A stretch of DNA of 64,000 nt, taken from the NCBI GenBank assembly GCA_017302295.1, contig JAFLDS010000001.1, forward strand, positions 1 through 64,000, in the 5' to 3' direction. The DNA comes from Thauera sp. (GTDB taxonomy: Bacteria; Pseudomonadota; Gammaproteobacteria; Burkholderiales; Rhodocyclaceae). The translations under genes and the position numbers were made by a program. The notes under the pieces are model-generated. The model was not told the DNA's origin. It was given only the letters and a program-made list of their open reading frames with translations, and ran no database searches. Shown in pieces: positions 9,618 through 19,036 of the stretch (positions within the stretch are counted from its first letter, which is position 1; every line of letters starts with the position of its first letter).

Positions 9618-10538
9618 TTATCGCTCCGAGAATTTAGCCGTAGTTCCGTCGAGGTTGCGCGCGACCTCGACCTCGTTCTTTAAGACGATTTGCTGCGCCT
9701 GCGGCGTGACGGCCTCGCACCCTTCGAACCCCAGATGTTTGAGCACGTAAAAGAGCAGCGCCTGGCGGCAATCGAGGCGTGCTTCTCCGTTCTGCATGCC
9801 GTAATCGAGCTCGACCACCTTGCGCTGCGCCGGCGGAAGGCCTGGGTGCGGTGCAATGACGAGGGTAACTGGTGTCTGCCAAGCGAGGTCATCTTGCGAT
9901 GAAACCGTCGAAGCGGAGCCAGCACGAATGCTCTGCATTCGTGCAATTACAAAGTCCCGGAACGACTGTCGTGTGTGGCAAAACGCACGGACATGCCACC
10001 GAAAACCATCAAACCCCAACGCGTGTGGCGACAGCGTGCGCGCCTGGGGTTCATCGCTCGTGAGGGATTGGTAAGTCACCCTGACGGTTTCACGGTTCCG
10101 AATCGCATGCAGCAATCGACCGAGCGTCTCTGCCGAGACAACGCGTGCCGGGATGGGTGTCAGTCCGACCGGCGGTGCCCATCCGATGAACGAGCTGCCT
10201 TCCGATGCGAGTCCTGAAGCGGAAATGAGGAGGTCGTTTAGGTAACGGAGGGGGTTGTCTGTGTTGTACAGCGGAGTGAAGTTGGTGCCGGACAGGTAAG
10301 TGCGCGCGCTCGCGTCGTAGCGGATGTTGTCCGGCGCAAGCTCGGTGTAGCGCGCGATGTCGAGAGACGCTTGCGGCACCGAGATGCCGAAGAACTCGAT
10401 GAGGTCCGACCGATTGAGATGGCCATCCCAACGCAAGCGGTAGTCGATGAATTCCAGCCGACGCTCCTGACTCCAGCGCCCGGAGGCGCGAGAAGGGCTT
10501 GGTGCGGCTGAGCCGGTGGGCGAAGTGCGGGCAGTCAT
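9618..10538 (-). CDS. WYL-domain transcriptional regulator of BrxR/CapW type, 306 aa
   Basis: An N-terminal winged helix (about 23-80, ERRLEFIDYRLRWDGHLNR then the recognition helix SVPQASLDI) is followed by a WYL domain (about 130-210, with LGFDGFRWHVRAF) and a C-terminal WCX-like extension. Proteins of this build repress phage-defence operons as dimers on palindromes and may release on binding a nucleotide-like ligand. The gene is divergent from the SMC operon, and a perfect 13+13 bp palindrome lies between them, 20 bases from its own start, so it probably represses both itself and that operon. Family and role are fairly sure; the ligand is unknown. Confidence 0.85.
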   Translation of the reverse strand: MTARTSPTGSAAPSPSRASGRWSQERRLEFIDYRLRWDGHLNRSDLIEFFGISVPQASLDIARYTELAPDNIRYDASARTYLSGTNFTPLYNTDNPLRYLNDLLISASGLASEGSSFIGWAPPVGLTPIPARVVSAETLGRLLHAIRNRETVRVTYQSLTSDEPQARTLSPHALGFDGFRWHVRAFCHTRQSFRDFVIARMQSIRAGSASTVSSQDDLAWQTPVTLVIAPHPGLPPAQRKVVELDYGMQNGEARLDCRQALLFYVLKHLGFEGCEAVTPQAQQIVLKNEVEVARNLDGTTAKFSER

Positions 10539-10558
10539 GGGGGAAGTCTAGCGGGGAT

Positions 10559-10586
10559 ATAAAAACTATACGAGTATAGTTTTTAT
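10559..10586. promoter_or_regulatory. Perfect palindromic operator between the WYL gene and the SMC operon
   Basis: Arm ATAAAAACTATAC (10559-10571), a 2-base centre GA, and arm GTATAGTTTTTAT (10574-10586) are perfect inverted repeats in an AT-rich patch within GC-rich DNA. Long AT-rich palindromes in a divergent promoter are the known binding sites of BrxR/CapW WYL regulators. A TACAAT that could be a -10 for the plus-strand operon lies at 10590-10595. Confidence 0.75.
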
Positions 10587-10647
10587 GCCTACAATGCCGT
10601 TGTGATTTCGCCGATAGTCCCTGCTGTCCCGGATTCCTCCGCTCGCT

Positions 10648-12153
10648 ATGGACCAAGCTGCTGAACTGCCACCTATCGAAGAGACTGACTCCGCGCCAGA
10701 CTGTGTGGTGGAGCTCCTTGACCTCAACAAACAGCAGCGCAACCTCCTGCTGCTGCGCCCGCTGTTCCAGCTCGAAATCAACAAGCACAGCATCGGGACT
10801 GAGTCCGCGGGAGCGGTACCGCTCTTCAAAGACCTCGATACGCACTATTTGGTCCTCACGGCGCTGGACCAGATGATGGAAGGCACGACCATCCACATGG
10901 GCTGTACGCCCGCCGAGCTGATTGATGGATTGATGGCCATTGCATCGGTGATGAAGCCCGGTCTCACCAGTGCGCAGGCACGCCGGGTGGCAGAAGCCAT
11001 CCTCGACACCCTCGACAACAAGGCCAATGCGTATCGCGAGTTTGCCTTCGACTTCTTCGATGGACGCGTTCGTCAGACGAGAACCGTCCGCTTCCGGCTA
11101 GTCAGCTACGAGCCGGACCTTGAGGACGTCTATCGCTATCGACCGACGGCCGAGGGCTATCTCGTGTATCTCGGCATGCTCGACTTGGCTCCCGAGGATG
11201 CGCAGGAGCTCATGGAGAAGATGCTCGACTTGCTGGTGCAGCGCGGGCGCTTCGATGCGGCACTCGAAATCGCCAAGCGGGCACGCACGCTTTCGCTCGA
11301 GTACCGGCAATTCATCCGTGACCGGCTGATGCAGGCATACCGGGCACCCGGTTCGGTGAACTGGACGCGAGAGGTAGCGGGGAAGCTCAAGGACGCCCGC
11401 GCCCACGTCGGTGCGCGTCAGGCCGAGGACCAGCGCATGACGGAGGCAGTACGGGAGGCCCTGCAGTCCGCTGAGGAAGCGAAGGCGCGGCAGGACCTCT
11501 CGCAACTTCTGAAGACGTTGCAGGGTGCCAGCGTGATTCGCGCCAATCTGGTGAGCGACATCACGGTTGCTCCGGACAAGTTCCTGCTGGCGCAGCGTGC
11601 GCTCTTCCGAGCCCGCCGCCCGTCTGGGCTCCCGGACCTCGAAACTCGCCTCCTGCCTGACCTGCTCAAGCTCGGCAGCGAGGTGTTGGCTGAGCATGCG
11701 GATGACGCCATCAGCGCGGTGTATCCGGTCAAATGGCCCAAGGTCTTTGGACTTAACAGTGTCTTCGGACTGCTGCTGGAGCGGCGCACCGAGGCGGTCG
11801 AGCCTGATGATGACGAGGGCGAAATCGAGCCCTTCGTGCCACTGCCCGAGCAGTTCTCCGCAGCACTTATCAGCGAGGTGCAGGCGTGGGTGACCCGCAG
11901 GTTTGCCGAAGTCGGCGCTTGCAGTGTCGATGCGCTGCTGGCCATGGCCGAGGCCGAAGGCCTGGACCGCACCAGGCTGCGCTGTCTCGTGCTCATGATG
12001 TTCCGCAGCTACTCGCAGGCCGAAACGCTGTTCCCCGCGATGCGTGCTGAGGCCGACGGGCGGTTCGAACGCGATGTTGCGCAAGGTTCGAACCTACTCT
12101 TCTCCCCACTGGACGAGACTCGCCATGACGGACCCAACCAGTACCGCGCGTAA
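10648..12153 (+). CDS. Wadjet/Mks-like kleisin-position protein (JetA-like), 501 aa
   Basis: The first gene of a four-gene SMC operon. It has no signal peptide or membrane segment and is mostly helical and acidic-basic, with a long charged helix around 230-300 (KLKDARAHVGARQAEDQRM onwards). In Wadjet and MksBEF systems the first gene encodes the kleisin-like subunit that bridges the SMC heads. This protein has that position and size, but I do not recognise the DUF3375 (type I) or DUF2397 (type II) signature in it. The assignment therefore rests on operon order and length. Its 3' end overlaps the next gene by 29 bases, so the two are translationally coupled. Confidence 0.65.
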   Translation: MDQAAELPPIEETDSAPDCVVELLDLNKQQRNLLLLRPLFQLEINKHSIGTESAGAVPLFKDLDTHYLVLTALDQMMEGTTIHMGCTPAELIDGLMAIASVMKPGLTSAQARRVAEAILDTLDNKANAYREFAFDFFDGRVRQTRTVRFRLVSYEPDLEDVYRYRPTAEGYLVYLGMLDLAPEDAQELMEKMLDLLVQRGRFDAALEIAKRARTLSLEYRQFIRDRLMQAYRAPGSVNWTREVAGKLKDARAHVGARQAEDQRMTEAVREALQSAEEAKARQDLSQLLKTLQGASVIRANLVSDITVAPDKFLLAQRALFRARRPSGLPDLETRLLPDLLKLGSEVLAEHADDAISAVYPVKWPKVFGLNSVFGLLLERRTEAVEPDDDEGEIEPFVPLPEQFSAALISEVQAWVTRRFAEVGACSVDALLAMAEAEGLDRTRLRCLVLMMFRSYSQAETLFPAMRAEADGRFERDVAQGSNLLFSPLDETRHDGPNQYRA

Positions 12154-12859
12154 CGCTGCACGCCTCGTCTATAAGGCCGTCCAGCCGGCTCTCTCGCCGG
12201 TCAATGACGCCCAGTACCGCGAACTGCTCGACCTCTATCGCGCCGAGCCAAGCTTCGCAGCTATGGTCGAGGAGGTCGCCGACGGACTTGAGCTAGCTGT
12301 ACTCGATTTCAGCGAGCGGGGCTTGGTGGTCGTCCCGGCCTCGCGGGAAAGCAAATTCGCCATGCGCATTACGGATTTGCGCGCAAACCTCAAGCCCGAC
12401 CAGAAGGCAGGGCTCGTGCTTGCCCATGTGGCGGTGGCGGCGGTGTTCTATCCGACGACGAGCGGCCTCGAAGACGACCGTTTCGTGCCACCGCCTGTGA
12501 GCCTCGCGCAGTTCCGCGACACCTTGCTGGCGCTGGCGCACCGCTTGAAGGACGAAGTCGGGGAGGCCGACCTTAAGGACATCCCGCTTGAGCTCGCTCC
12601 CGGGTGTGAGCTCATTTGTTCGCTACCGTCGATGGTGCCGGGTGCTCAGCGAGCGTCCCCGGCCTCCGTGACCGGACTTATTGGCCTCGCGCTGCTCCAC
12701 CTTGTGCAAGGCGGTCTGGTGCGCGTCGACCGGGAGGCATCCGATGAGATGCAGGTGACCTATACGCCTACTCACCGCCTCCAGGTGCAGCTTCGCGAAC
12801 TCACGCTGAGGCGCCTCTTCGAAATCGCCCAGAGCGCTACTACGGAAGGACGGGCCTAA
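12125..12859 (+). CDS. Wadjet/Mks-like KITE-position protein (JetB-like), 244 aa
   Basis: The second gene of the SMC operon. ATG at 12125 was chosen because it lies inside the end of the first gene, which is usual for this operon type; an ATG at 12044 would give a frame-shadow N-terminus. The protein is small, soluble and helical, with a likely winged-helix stretch near the C-terminus (SVTGLIGLALLHLVQGGLVRVDRE). In Wadjet systems JetB is the KITE (MukE-like) dimer that binds the kleisin and DNA. Two bases separate its stop from the SMC gene. Function is inferred from position and fold pattern. Confidence 0.65.
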   Translation: MTDPTSTARNAARLVYKAVQPALSPVNDAQYRELLDLYRAEPSFAAMVEEVADGLELAVLDFSERGLVVVPASRESKFAMRITDLRANLKPDQKAGLVLAHVAVAAVFYPTTSGLEDDRFVPPPVSLAQFRDTLLALAHRLKDEVGEADLKDIPLELAPGCELICSLPSMVPGAQRASPASVTGLIGLALLHLVQGGLVRVDREASDEMQVTYTPTHRLQVQLRELTLRRLFEIAQSATTEGRA

Positions 12860-12861
12860 TC

Positions 12862-15800
12862 ATGCAGAAGATTTCACGCATCTATGTTGGCGGCTATGGC
12901 GTTGATATGGCGTGGTACGACGGGGTGACCTTCGACCTGACGGACCCGGATACAGGTGAGCCCACCGACACCATCCTCAATCTCGAAAACGGTGGCGGGA
13001 AGACGACACTGTTGAGTTTTGTGTTCTCGTGCTTTGACACCCCGGTGGAGCGCTTCCTCAAGCACATCCAGAACAAGAACCATCGCTTCGGCGAGTATTT
13101 CGCACGCGATGGCCAGCCCGGCATCATCCTCATCGAGTGGGTGATGCCGCCTCGTACGGCGGGCGGGCAGCCCTACCGGCTGGTCCTTGGACAGGCGGTC
13201 GCGGTGAGGACGAGCGCGGAGCGCGATGAAGTGGAGCGCATCTTCTTTAGCTTCGAGGCTAACAGCAACTTGACCTTTGAGTCGGTGCCGGCGCCGAAGC
13301 TGAACTGGGCGCCGTTGAGCAGCATGCCCGAGCTCTCACGCTGGATTCATGAAGCGCACAAGGTCTCGTCAGACTTCTTCCACACCAAAGTGCAGCATGA
13401 CTGGCAGAAGCACTTGCGTGACGAGCGTCTCATCGACGTCGACATGCTGAAGCTACAGGTGAACTTCTCCGCACAGGAGGGCGGTATCGATACCGGCTTC
13501 CTGACGTTCAACTCCGAGCCGGAATTCATTCGCAAGTTTTTTAGCCTCACCCTCGATGAGGGGCTGGCGGCATCCGTACGCCAAAGCGTGGTCGATGTCT
13601 GCGACAAGCTTCGGCGCAAGCCTCATTTGCAGAAGTGCCTGACCGAGCTCACCCGGCTACGTACGTCGTTGCTTACCTTCAACGAGGCTGCGGCCGCCTA
13701 TACGGTCTCCCGCGGCGCTCAGGACACGGTGCTGCGTCGTGGGGCGGGCCTCGTTCGCGGCCTTGAGGCGATGGCTATCGAATTGAGAACGGCGGAGCGC
13801 GATGCCGTCGCCGCGCAGGAGGCTCAGGCCGTCCTGGCTAAGGAGAAGGAGCGCAAGTCGACGGAGCACGCGGGCGAGGTCACCACGTTGAGGCTGCTGC
13901 AGCTCACGCGAGCTGTTGAGACCGCCACGGCGCATAGGGAGTCAGCACAACGGGTCGTCGGCGCCGCGCAGCTGACGCAGCACTGGGTGAAGGCGGCCAA
14001 GGCTCGCACCGAGATTGCCGCCTCCGAGCTGCGCTTGGCCGAACTGGAAGCGAGCGCCGCAGCCGAACGGCAAGCGCTTGAACCTTGGCGGGATAGGGCA
14101 GAAACGCAGGGGGCGCTGCTGCGCCATGTGCTTCATAAGGCCGAGCAGGCGCTGCGCGACCAGGCGAGTGCAGCAGGTAACGAGGAGGCGCTGGCGGGAC
14201 GGCGGCTTTCCACACTCGCGCAAGAGTTGCGCGAGCTCGATGCCGCCGTGCGCAAGCTCGACGCGGAGGAGGCGCGTCTGAACGAAGCTGAAAACGCTTA
14301 CGCCATCGCGCTCGCACAGCTGGTGAACGAAGGCGTGCTCGAAGAGGGCGAGTCAACTTCGGTGGCCTTGTCACGCTACGCTGAGCTCGCCGTGGGGAAG
14401 CGCAGCGAGGAGCAACAGTTGCGCACCCGAGCGGAGACGCTTCGTGAGCAGGCGCGTGATGCACGTCGGCATGCCAAACAGGCAGAGGTCAATGCCGCCA
14501 AGTCCGAAGGCAACATCGTTCAGTGCGAGAAGTTCCTGGCTGAGGGTGAAGGAGAGCGTGAGCAGCTATCGCAGTTGCCGATTCTACGGCTGGTGGCCGA
14601 GGCTGACACGGCAGACCCCGAGTCGCCGGCTTTGTTGCCAGCCTTGGAGCAACTCATGCTCGCCGAGGAACGTGCGGTGGCAAATCAGGCCGTGCAGCTG
14701 TCGACGCTTGAAGCAAGCCGCAGCGCGATTCTGGCGACCGGCGTCGCAGGGGGCTCCCGCGACGTCGATGAGGTCGTCATGCGTCTGCGCGAACGAGGCG
14801 TGAAGTCGGCCAAGCCTTTCAACACTTATCTTGCCCAAGCCCTCCCAGACGCAAAGGTGGCCCGCAACTTGGTCATGAGCAACCCAGCGCGCTTCTTGGG
14901 GGTCTCAGTCGCGTCTGGCGAACTCACACGCGCCCGTGAACTCGTCGGCCAAGCGTTGCCGATTGATACCCCGGTCATGGTGTCTGTGTCCGCGTTGGAG
15001 CCCGAGGTCGCCAGCGAGGACCGCTTCGTTCTGCCCGCGGCCGATGATGCTGCGTTTAATCAGGAGGCCGCCCAAGTCCTGCTCCAGCAACTCGATGCAA
15101 AGCTTGTCATCGCTGAACGGCAGCGTGATGCACACGCAGCGCGTCACAAGGAGGCGGTTACCGCCAAGGAGCAACTACTGGCGTATGCCAAGCGTTTTGG
15201 TGGTGGTGCGCTGGCTCGTGCCCGAATGGAGCTTGAGCGCTTACATGCCGAGTCGGCGGCTGCGCTGGCGCGCGCTCAGATGTTTGCGGCGCAGGCTGAC
15301 GAGTATGACCAGCATGCAGAAGCGGAAAGCCAGTCGGCTGCTGATTGCGCTCGTGCTGCGGACGCCGCTGATATGCACGGTAGAGCGGTGCGCCGATTTG
15401 ACGAGATGCACGACGCCGCGCGACCAGGCCGACTCGCCCGACTGCAGACTCTTTCTGCGGAGCGCGCTGAGCAGGAGGCGCACCGGGGTCAAATCGAGAA
15501 CGAACAGGCGGCGGTGGCCATAGCGAAGGAACGTGCCTTTCAGAGCAAGGTGGAGAGTGGTGCCAAGGCGGGGGACTTGCTCAAAGAGCGACTCGCCGTA
15601 ACTTACTGCAGAGACGGCTTCCCGGCTGAGGAGTGGCTGCAGGCACAGCCGCACACGCTGGAGGGGTTACGCGCCCTCTATTCTGACGCCGAGCGGGTCT
15701 ACGCCACCGAAGCAAATGCGCGATTGGGCGTGCTCCAGTATCAAGAGGAACTGGCGAGCAAGGAGCTTTCCACCCGCGAGCGAGCTTTTGCAGCCGAGTT

Positions 15801-17196
15801 CGCAGAGGTGCCTCTGAGTGAGTACGAGCCTTACCTCGCCGTTCAGGATTTCCCGGCGCAACTCCAGCAGTGTGCCGAAACGCTCGCTCAGGCTCAGTCT
15901 GCGCTGAAGGTAGCAGAGCAGGAAGAAGCGGCTGCTGTGACGAAACGTACAGTGTTTCAGGAGGGTAACCGCCAGGTCGAGACCGCCACCGCCGACATGG
16001 TGGCCCTCGATGACGCGGCACTCGAGGAAACGCTGGCCCGTACTCTTGTGGCCCAACAAGAGGCAAGTGACGCAGCAAAGGCCGCGCGCCTTGAGAGTGA
16101 GCGCCACAGGGACATTGCGCGCGAGGCTGGCGCGAGGGCGGCTAGCGCTGAGCAAGCGTCGGGCGGCCTAAAGGCGGCGCTGGGACTGCAGGACTTCTTT
16201 GACGCGGAGGCGGAAACGCCGGACAGCGCATTCGTGGAGCAGGCCAACGCTCTCATCGCTGATTTCAATCGCAGGCGCAACGAGTCGGAGGGGGCGCGCA
16301 AAGTCGCGAGCAAGGCCTTCGAGCGACTGAAGAGCGACGCGGCTACGCCCGCCATGCAGGAGGTGGAGCCTGACATCGCCGGCCAGATGCTCCGGAACGA
16401 ATTTGAAGCGGCCTGTGCAGATAGCGCGAGGCTGCTCGAGGGCCTCGATGACCGAATCGGCACCACGCAGTCGAGCCTCGACGGTATGCGGGAGGATTTC
16501 GAGGCGTGTCTGGGCGAACTGCTCAATCTCACGAGCAGTGCCGTCACGCTGCTCACATCGGCCTGTAACAACAAGCGTGTGCCTGTCGGCGCCCCCTACG
16601 TGGGCGGTAAATCAATTTTAAAGATGCGTGCCCGTTTCCAGGAGCTTGGCAACGACGTGCGTCGGCAGCAACTCGGTAACTACCTAGACGAGCTGATTGA
16701 TTCCACGGTTGTACCAATGAAAGGGGCCGAGCTCGTCGCTAACGCGCTGCTCCGCGTCCACGGCAAGCCACTCGGGCTGCAGGTGCTCAAGATGGTGCCG
16801 GATGAGGCTCTGCAGTATGTCGCAGTGGACAAGATTCAGAACTCGGGGGGCGAGGGGGTGGTGATGGCGATGTTTCTCTACATGCTCATCAACCAGTTAC
16901 GTGCTGAGACCCAGGCGAAGCTCAAGAAGGCCGGTGGTGGGCCGCTCATCCTCGATAACCCGTTCGCGAAGGCCACTACGCCGACGCTATGGCAAGCACA
17001 GCGATTGCTGGCGCAGGCAATGGATGTGCAGCTCATCTTCGCCACCGCACTACCTGACTACAACACCGTGGGCGAGTTCGGTCGCTTCGTGCGCTTGCGC
17101 AAGGCCGGCAAGAATTCGAAGACTGGTCGTTGGCATCTCGAAGCGGTCGACTTCAAGCTCAACGAGCAGCGTTCGGCTGTCGAGGCCATGGCATGA
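12862..17196 (+). CDS. SMC-like ATPase of Wadjet/MksB type (JetC-like), 1444 aa
   Basis: Walker A NGGGKTT is at 43-49, the ABC signature NSGGE at 1327-1331, and Walker B LILDNP with D1365. The two ATPase halves are separated by about 1270 residues of Ala/Glu/Arg-rich coiled coil with a hinge-like break near 610-740. This is the SMC/MukB/JetC layout: ATP-driven loop extrusion on DNA. The NGGGKTT and ILDNPFA motifs match the JetC/MksB branch rather than chromosomal SMC. At 1444 residues it is longer than the type I JetC proteins I know of (about 1100). Its stop overlaps the next start (ATGA). Confidence 0.88.
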   Translation: MQKISRIYVGGYGVDMAWYDGVTFDLTDPDTGEPTDTILNLENGGGKTTLLSFVFSCFDTPVERFLKHIQNKNHRFGEYFARDGQPGIILIEWVMPPRTAGGQPYRLVLGQAVAVRTSAERDEVERIFFSFEANSNLTFESVPAPKLNWAPLSSMPELSRWIHEAHKVSSDFFHTKVQHDWQKHLRDERLIDVDMLKLQVNFSAQEGGIDTGFLTFNSEPEFIRKFFSLTLDEGLAASVRQSVVDVCDKLRRKPHLQKCLTELTRLRTSLLTFNEAAAAYTVSRGAQDTVLRRGAGLVRGLEAMAIELRTAERDAVAAQEAQAVLAKEKERKSTEHAGEVTTLRLLQLTRAVETATAHRESAQRVVGAAQLTQHWVKAAKARTEIAASELRLAELEASAAAERQALEPWRDRAETQGALLRHVLHKAEQALRDQASAAGNEEALAGRRLSTLAQELRELDAAVRKLDAEEARLNEAENAYAIALAQLVNEGVLEEGESTSVALSRYAELAVGKRSEEQQLRTRAETLREQARDARRHAKQAEVNAAKSEGNIVQCEKFLAEGEGEREQLSQLPILRLVAEADTADPESPALLPALEQLMLAEERAVANQAVQLSTLEASRSAILATGVAGGSRDVDEVVMRLRERGVKSAKPFNTYLAQALPDAKVARNLVMSNPARFLGVSVASGELTRARELVGQALPIDTPVMVSVSALEPEVASEDRFVLPAADDAAFNQEAAQVLLQQLDAKLVIAERQRDAHAARHKEAVTAKEQLLAYAKRFGGGALARARMELERLHAESAAALARAQMFAAQADEYDQHAEAESQSAADCARAADAADMHGRAVRRFDEMHDAARPGRLARLQTLSAERAEQEAHRGQIENEQAAVAIAKERAFQSKVESGAKAGDLLKERLAVTYCRDGFPAEEWLQAQPHTLEGLRALYSDAERVYATEANARLGVLQYQEELASKELSTRERAFAAEFAEVPLSEYEPYLAVQDFPAQLQQCAETLAQAQSALKVAEQEEAAAVTKRTVFQEGNRQVETATADMVALDDAALEETLARTLVAQQEASDAAKAARLESERHRDIAREAGARAASAEQASGGLKAALGLQDFFDAEAETPDSAFVEQANALIADFNRRRNESEGARKVASKAFERLKSDAATPAMQEVEPDIAGQMLRNEFEAACADSARLLEGLDDRIGTTQSSLDGMREDFEACLGELLNLTSSAVTLLTSACNNKRVPVGAPYVGGKSILKMRARFQELGNDVRRQQLGNYLDELIDSTVVPMKGAELVANALLRVHGKPLGLQVLKMVPDEALQYVAVDKIQNSGGEGVVMAMFLYMLINQLRAETQAKLKKAGGGPLILDNPFAKATTPTLWQAQRLLAQAMDVQLIFATALPDYNTVGEFGRFVRLRKAGKNSKTGRWHLEAVDFKLNEQRSAVEAMA

Positions 17197-18203
17197 GTGA
17201 CACGTTCCTTGAGAGGTTGCGGGCCGGGCGCCGCAAGCGCGTGCCGCTCGAGGATGTCCGGCGGGCGTTCTTTGATGCACATCCGGAGACTCTCAACAGT
17301 CCTGGTCGCCTAGCGCTCTTGCTTGAGCGCCTGAGGGGACTTGAGGAGGTGGGCGCGATTGCACTCCCGGCGTCAGGCAGTTGGGAGAAGTTTGGCAATC
17401 CTCCTCTGCCTAACTGGATTCAGGTCACGCGTGAGTCGCCCCTCGCGACACTGGTGGATTACGCCGCTGTACCGTGGGTGCCGGAGCTGGGTTTCTGGCC
17501 GGAATTGAAACCGTTGGCGTTGGAGGCCGCCCTGGCCATCAACGACTTTCTGCTGCGCCGGCGTAACACGCTCACGATGGTCCCCATCAAGGAGCGCTCC
17601 CTCGAAATCTTCGGTGATGAGAAGCGCCTCGATGCGTTACGCGCCAGTGGCGGCAACAGTCTTTTCGGCGGACGGCTCCCCTTGTCGGTCCTGGGGGCAT
17701 TCGTGGTCCCCTCACCCTTGCCTTATCGCATCGCTGACGCGGTAGGCCAGCCTGTTCTTGTTGTTGAGAATCACAACAGCTTCTGGAGCTTCGGTGAGTG
17801 GAACCAGCAGGCTAGGCGCTACGCCGCCGTGGTGTACGGTTCTGGCCTAGCTTTTCAGGGCACCGCCAACGCGCTTGAGCAGGTGTTGGGCGAGGTTGGC
17901 GGGGTGGGGGCCCTTTACCTTGGGGACCTCGACCCGACTGGTGTGCGAATCCCGCTGGAGTTCAATCGAATGCGTGGTGAGGGCAGAACACATGTTGCCC
18001 CTGCGCTTGAGCTGTACGCCTGGCTTTTGGCACATGGTCGTCGCCGGCCGCTTGAAGGGTGGGACGGCGGGGAGAAATCGTCGGCGGCCGACTGGCTTGG
18101 CGCGGAGCTCGGTGGTGACGTGCTCCAGCTATGGCGGGAAGGATGCTGGATTCCGCAGGAGTCCCTGGGCTTCGAGCAACTCTCAGGGAAGAATGAGCTG
18201 TAG
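17193..18203 (+). CDS. Wadjet nuclease subunit, Toprim/DUF2220-like (JetD-like), 336 aa
   Basis: The C-terminal Toprim-like domain shows VVENHNSF (E192) and LYLGDLDPTG (D245, D247). These are the acidic metal-binding residues of the topoisomerase VI-like JetD/DUF2220 nuclease that cuts plasmids trapped by the SMC motor. The N-terminal 160 residues would be the arm that binds the SMC complex. ATG at 17193 overlaps the SMC stop by four bases. Presence of this subunit separates the operon from plain chromosome-organising MksBEF and makes anti-plasmid defence the most likely role. Confidence 0.82.
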   Translation: MSDTFLERLRAGRRKRVPLEDVRRAFFDAHPETLNSPGRLALLLERLRGLEEVGAIALPASGSWEKFGNPPLPNWIQVTRESPLATLVDYAAVPWVPELGFWPELKPLALEAALAINDFLLRRRNTLTMVPIKERSLEIFGDEKRLDALRASGGNSLFGGRLPLSVLGAFVVPSPLPYRIADAVGQPVLVVENHNSFWSFGEWNQQARRYAAVVYGSGLAFQGTANALEQVLGEVGGVGALYLGDLDPTGVRIPLEFNRMRGEGRTHVAPALELYAWLLAHGRRRPLEGWDGGEKSSAADWLGAELGGDVLQLWREGCWIPQESLGFEQLSGKNEL

Positions 18204-18250
18204 TCGGGGACAGGGGACGTTGCCTGCTGTGTTCAGTTACGTTGCCCCGC

Positions 18251-18988
18251 TCAGCGTGCGTCAGAACAGTTTGGCGACGCAGGCCCATGCACGATGGGCA
18301 ACACGTCCTTGAACGTCCCGTGTATTCGGCGAACAGGCTCCATGTCCATAGGCTGTCCCGTCAGAATCGACAGGAGTTGTGCGGTGAGCGCGACCACTGC
18401 GTTGGAGTTTCGGACAACGTCGTAGATGAGCTGTGGCGGGTAGCCCGTCAAGGTCCTCGACAAGGGGTGGAGACCGCCGTGGGTATAGCTATTCAGTGCT
18501 TTCCAGGCGACCTCTTTGTACTCGCGAAGCTGTGCCACGATGCCTGATGGCGCATCTGGAGCGGCTTCCAGCTCCTTGAGCATGTCTGCCAGCCCCAAAC
18601 CCTCGTTTGCTCGCTTGGCGCTCTCCACGGTAAGTGGGTCGGAAAGTTTGTCGACCCATGCGTCGCTCGCGGCGTGCAGGAGCCATATGCCCCTCACAAG
18701 ACTCTCGTACTGTGGGCGCGCCAGGGCAATCGCCGATGAGCAAAGCCCCTGCTGGAAAAGCATGAAGGCGCTGACGGCATGTTCGAGCGATATGAGACCG
18801 GATTGGAATGCGGTCAAGAAGCGTGCTTGCGGCACGGGCTGAAGCGAACTGACGTGCCGATGAACTGTTTCATGGAACCCGGCGGTACGTTCGAGGAGGT
18901 GAAGGAGTGCTTCTTCGGTCATGTAGGGGCGTTGACGTGGATAGATGGGTTTGCGAGCCTCGGGCATGCTAACCGAGTTATTTGACAC
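18251..18988 (-). CDS. Hypothetical protein resembling DUF5677/DUF6988 HEPN-like families, 245 aa
   Basis: A soluble, mostly helical protein. The core LARPQYESLVRGIWLLHAA (about 88-106) is the pattern seen in DUF5677 and DUF6988 proteins, where an Arg sits before a Glu in a helical bundle. These families are often placed near HEPN proteins and occur in defence islands. No RxxxxH RNase motif is clear, so RNase activity is not claimed. The gene converges on the SMC operon (about 47 bases between stops) and is divergent from the DUF429 gene. The family link is from memory of motifs. Confidence 0.5.
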   Translation of the reverse strand: MSNNSVSMPEARKPIYPRQRPYMTEEALLHLLERTAGFHETVHRHVSSLQPVPQARFLTAFQSGLISLEHAVSAFMLFQQGLCSSAIALARPQYESLVRGIWLLHAASDAWVDKLSDPLTVESAKRANEGLGLADMLKELEAAPDAPSGIVAQLREYKEVAWKALNSYTHGGLHPLSRTLTGYPPQLIYDVVRNSNAVVALTAQLLSILTGQPMDMEPVRRIHGTFKDVLPIVHGPASPNCSDAR

Positions 18989-19036
18989 GCTGCCAGCAGC
19001 AGCTTCGGTATCGACAGAACTGCAAGGATTTCAGCG

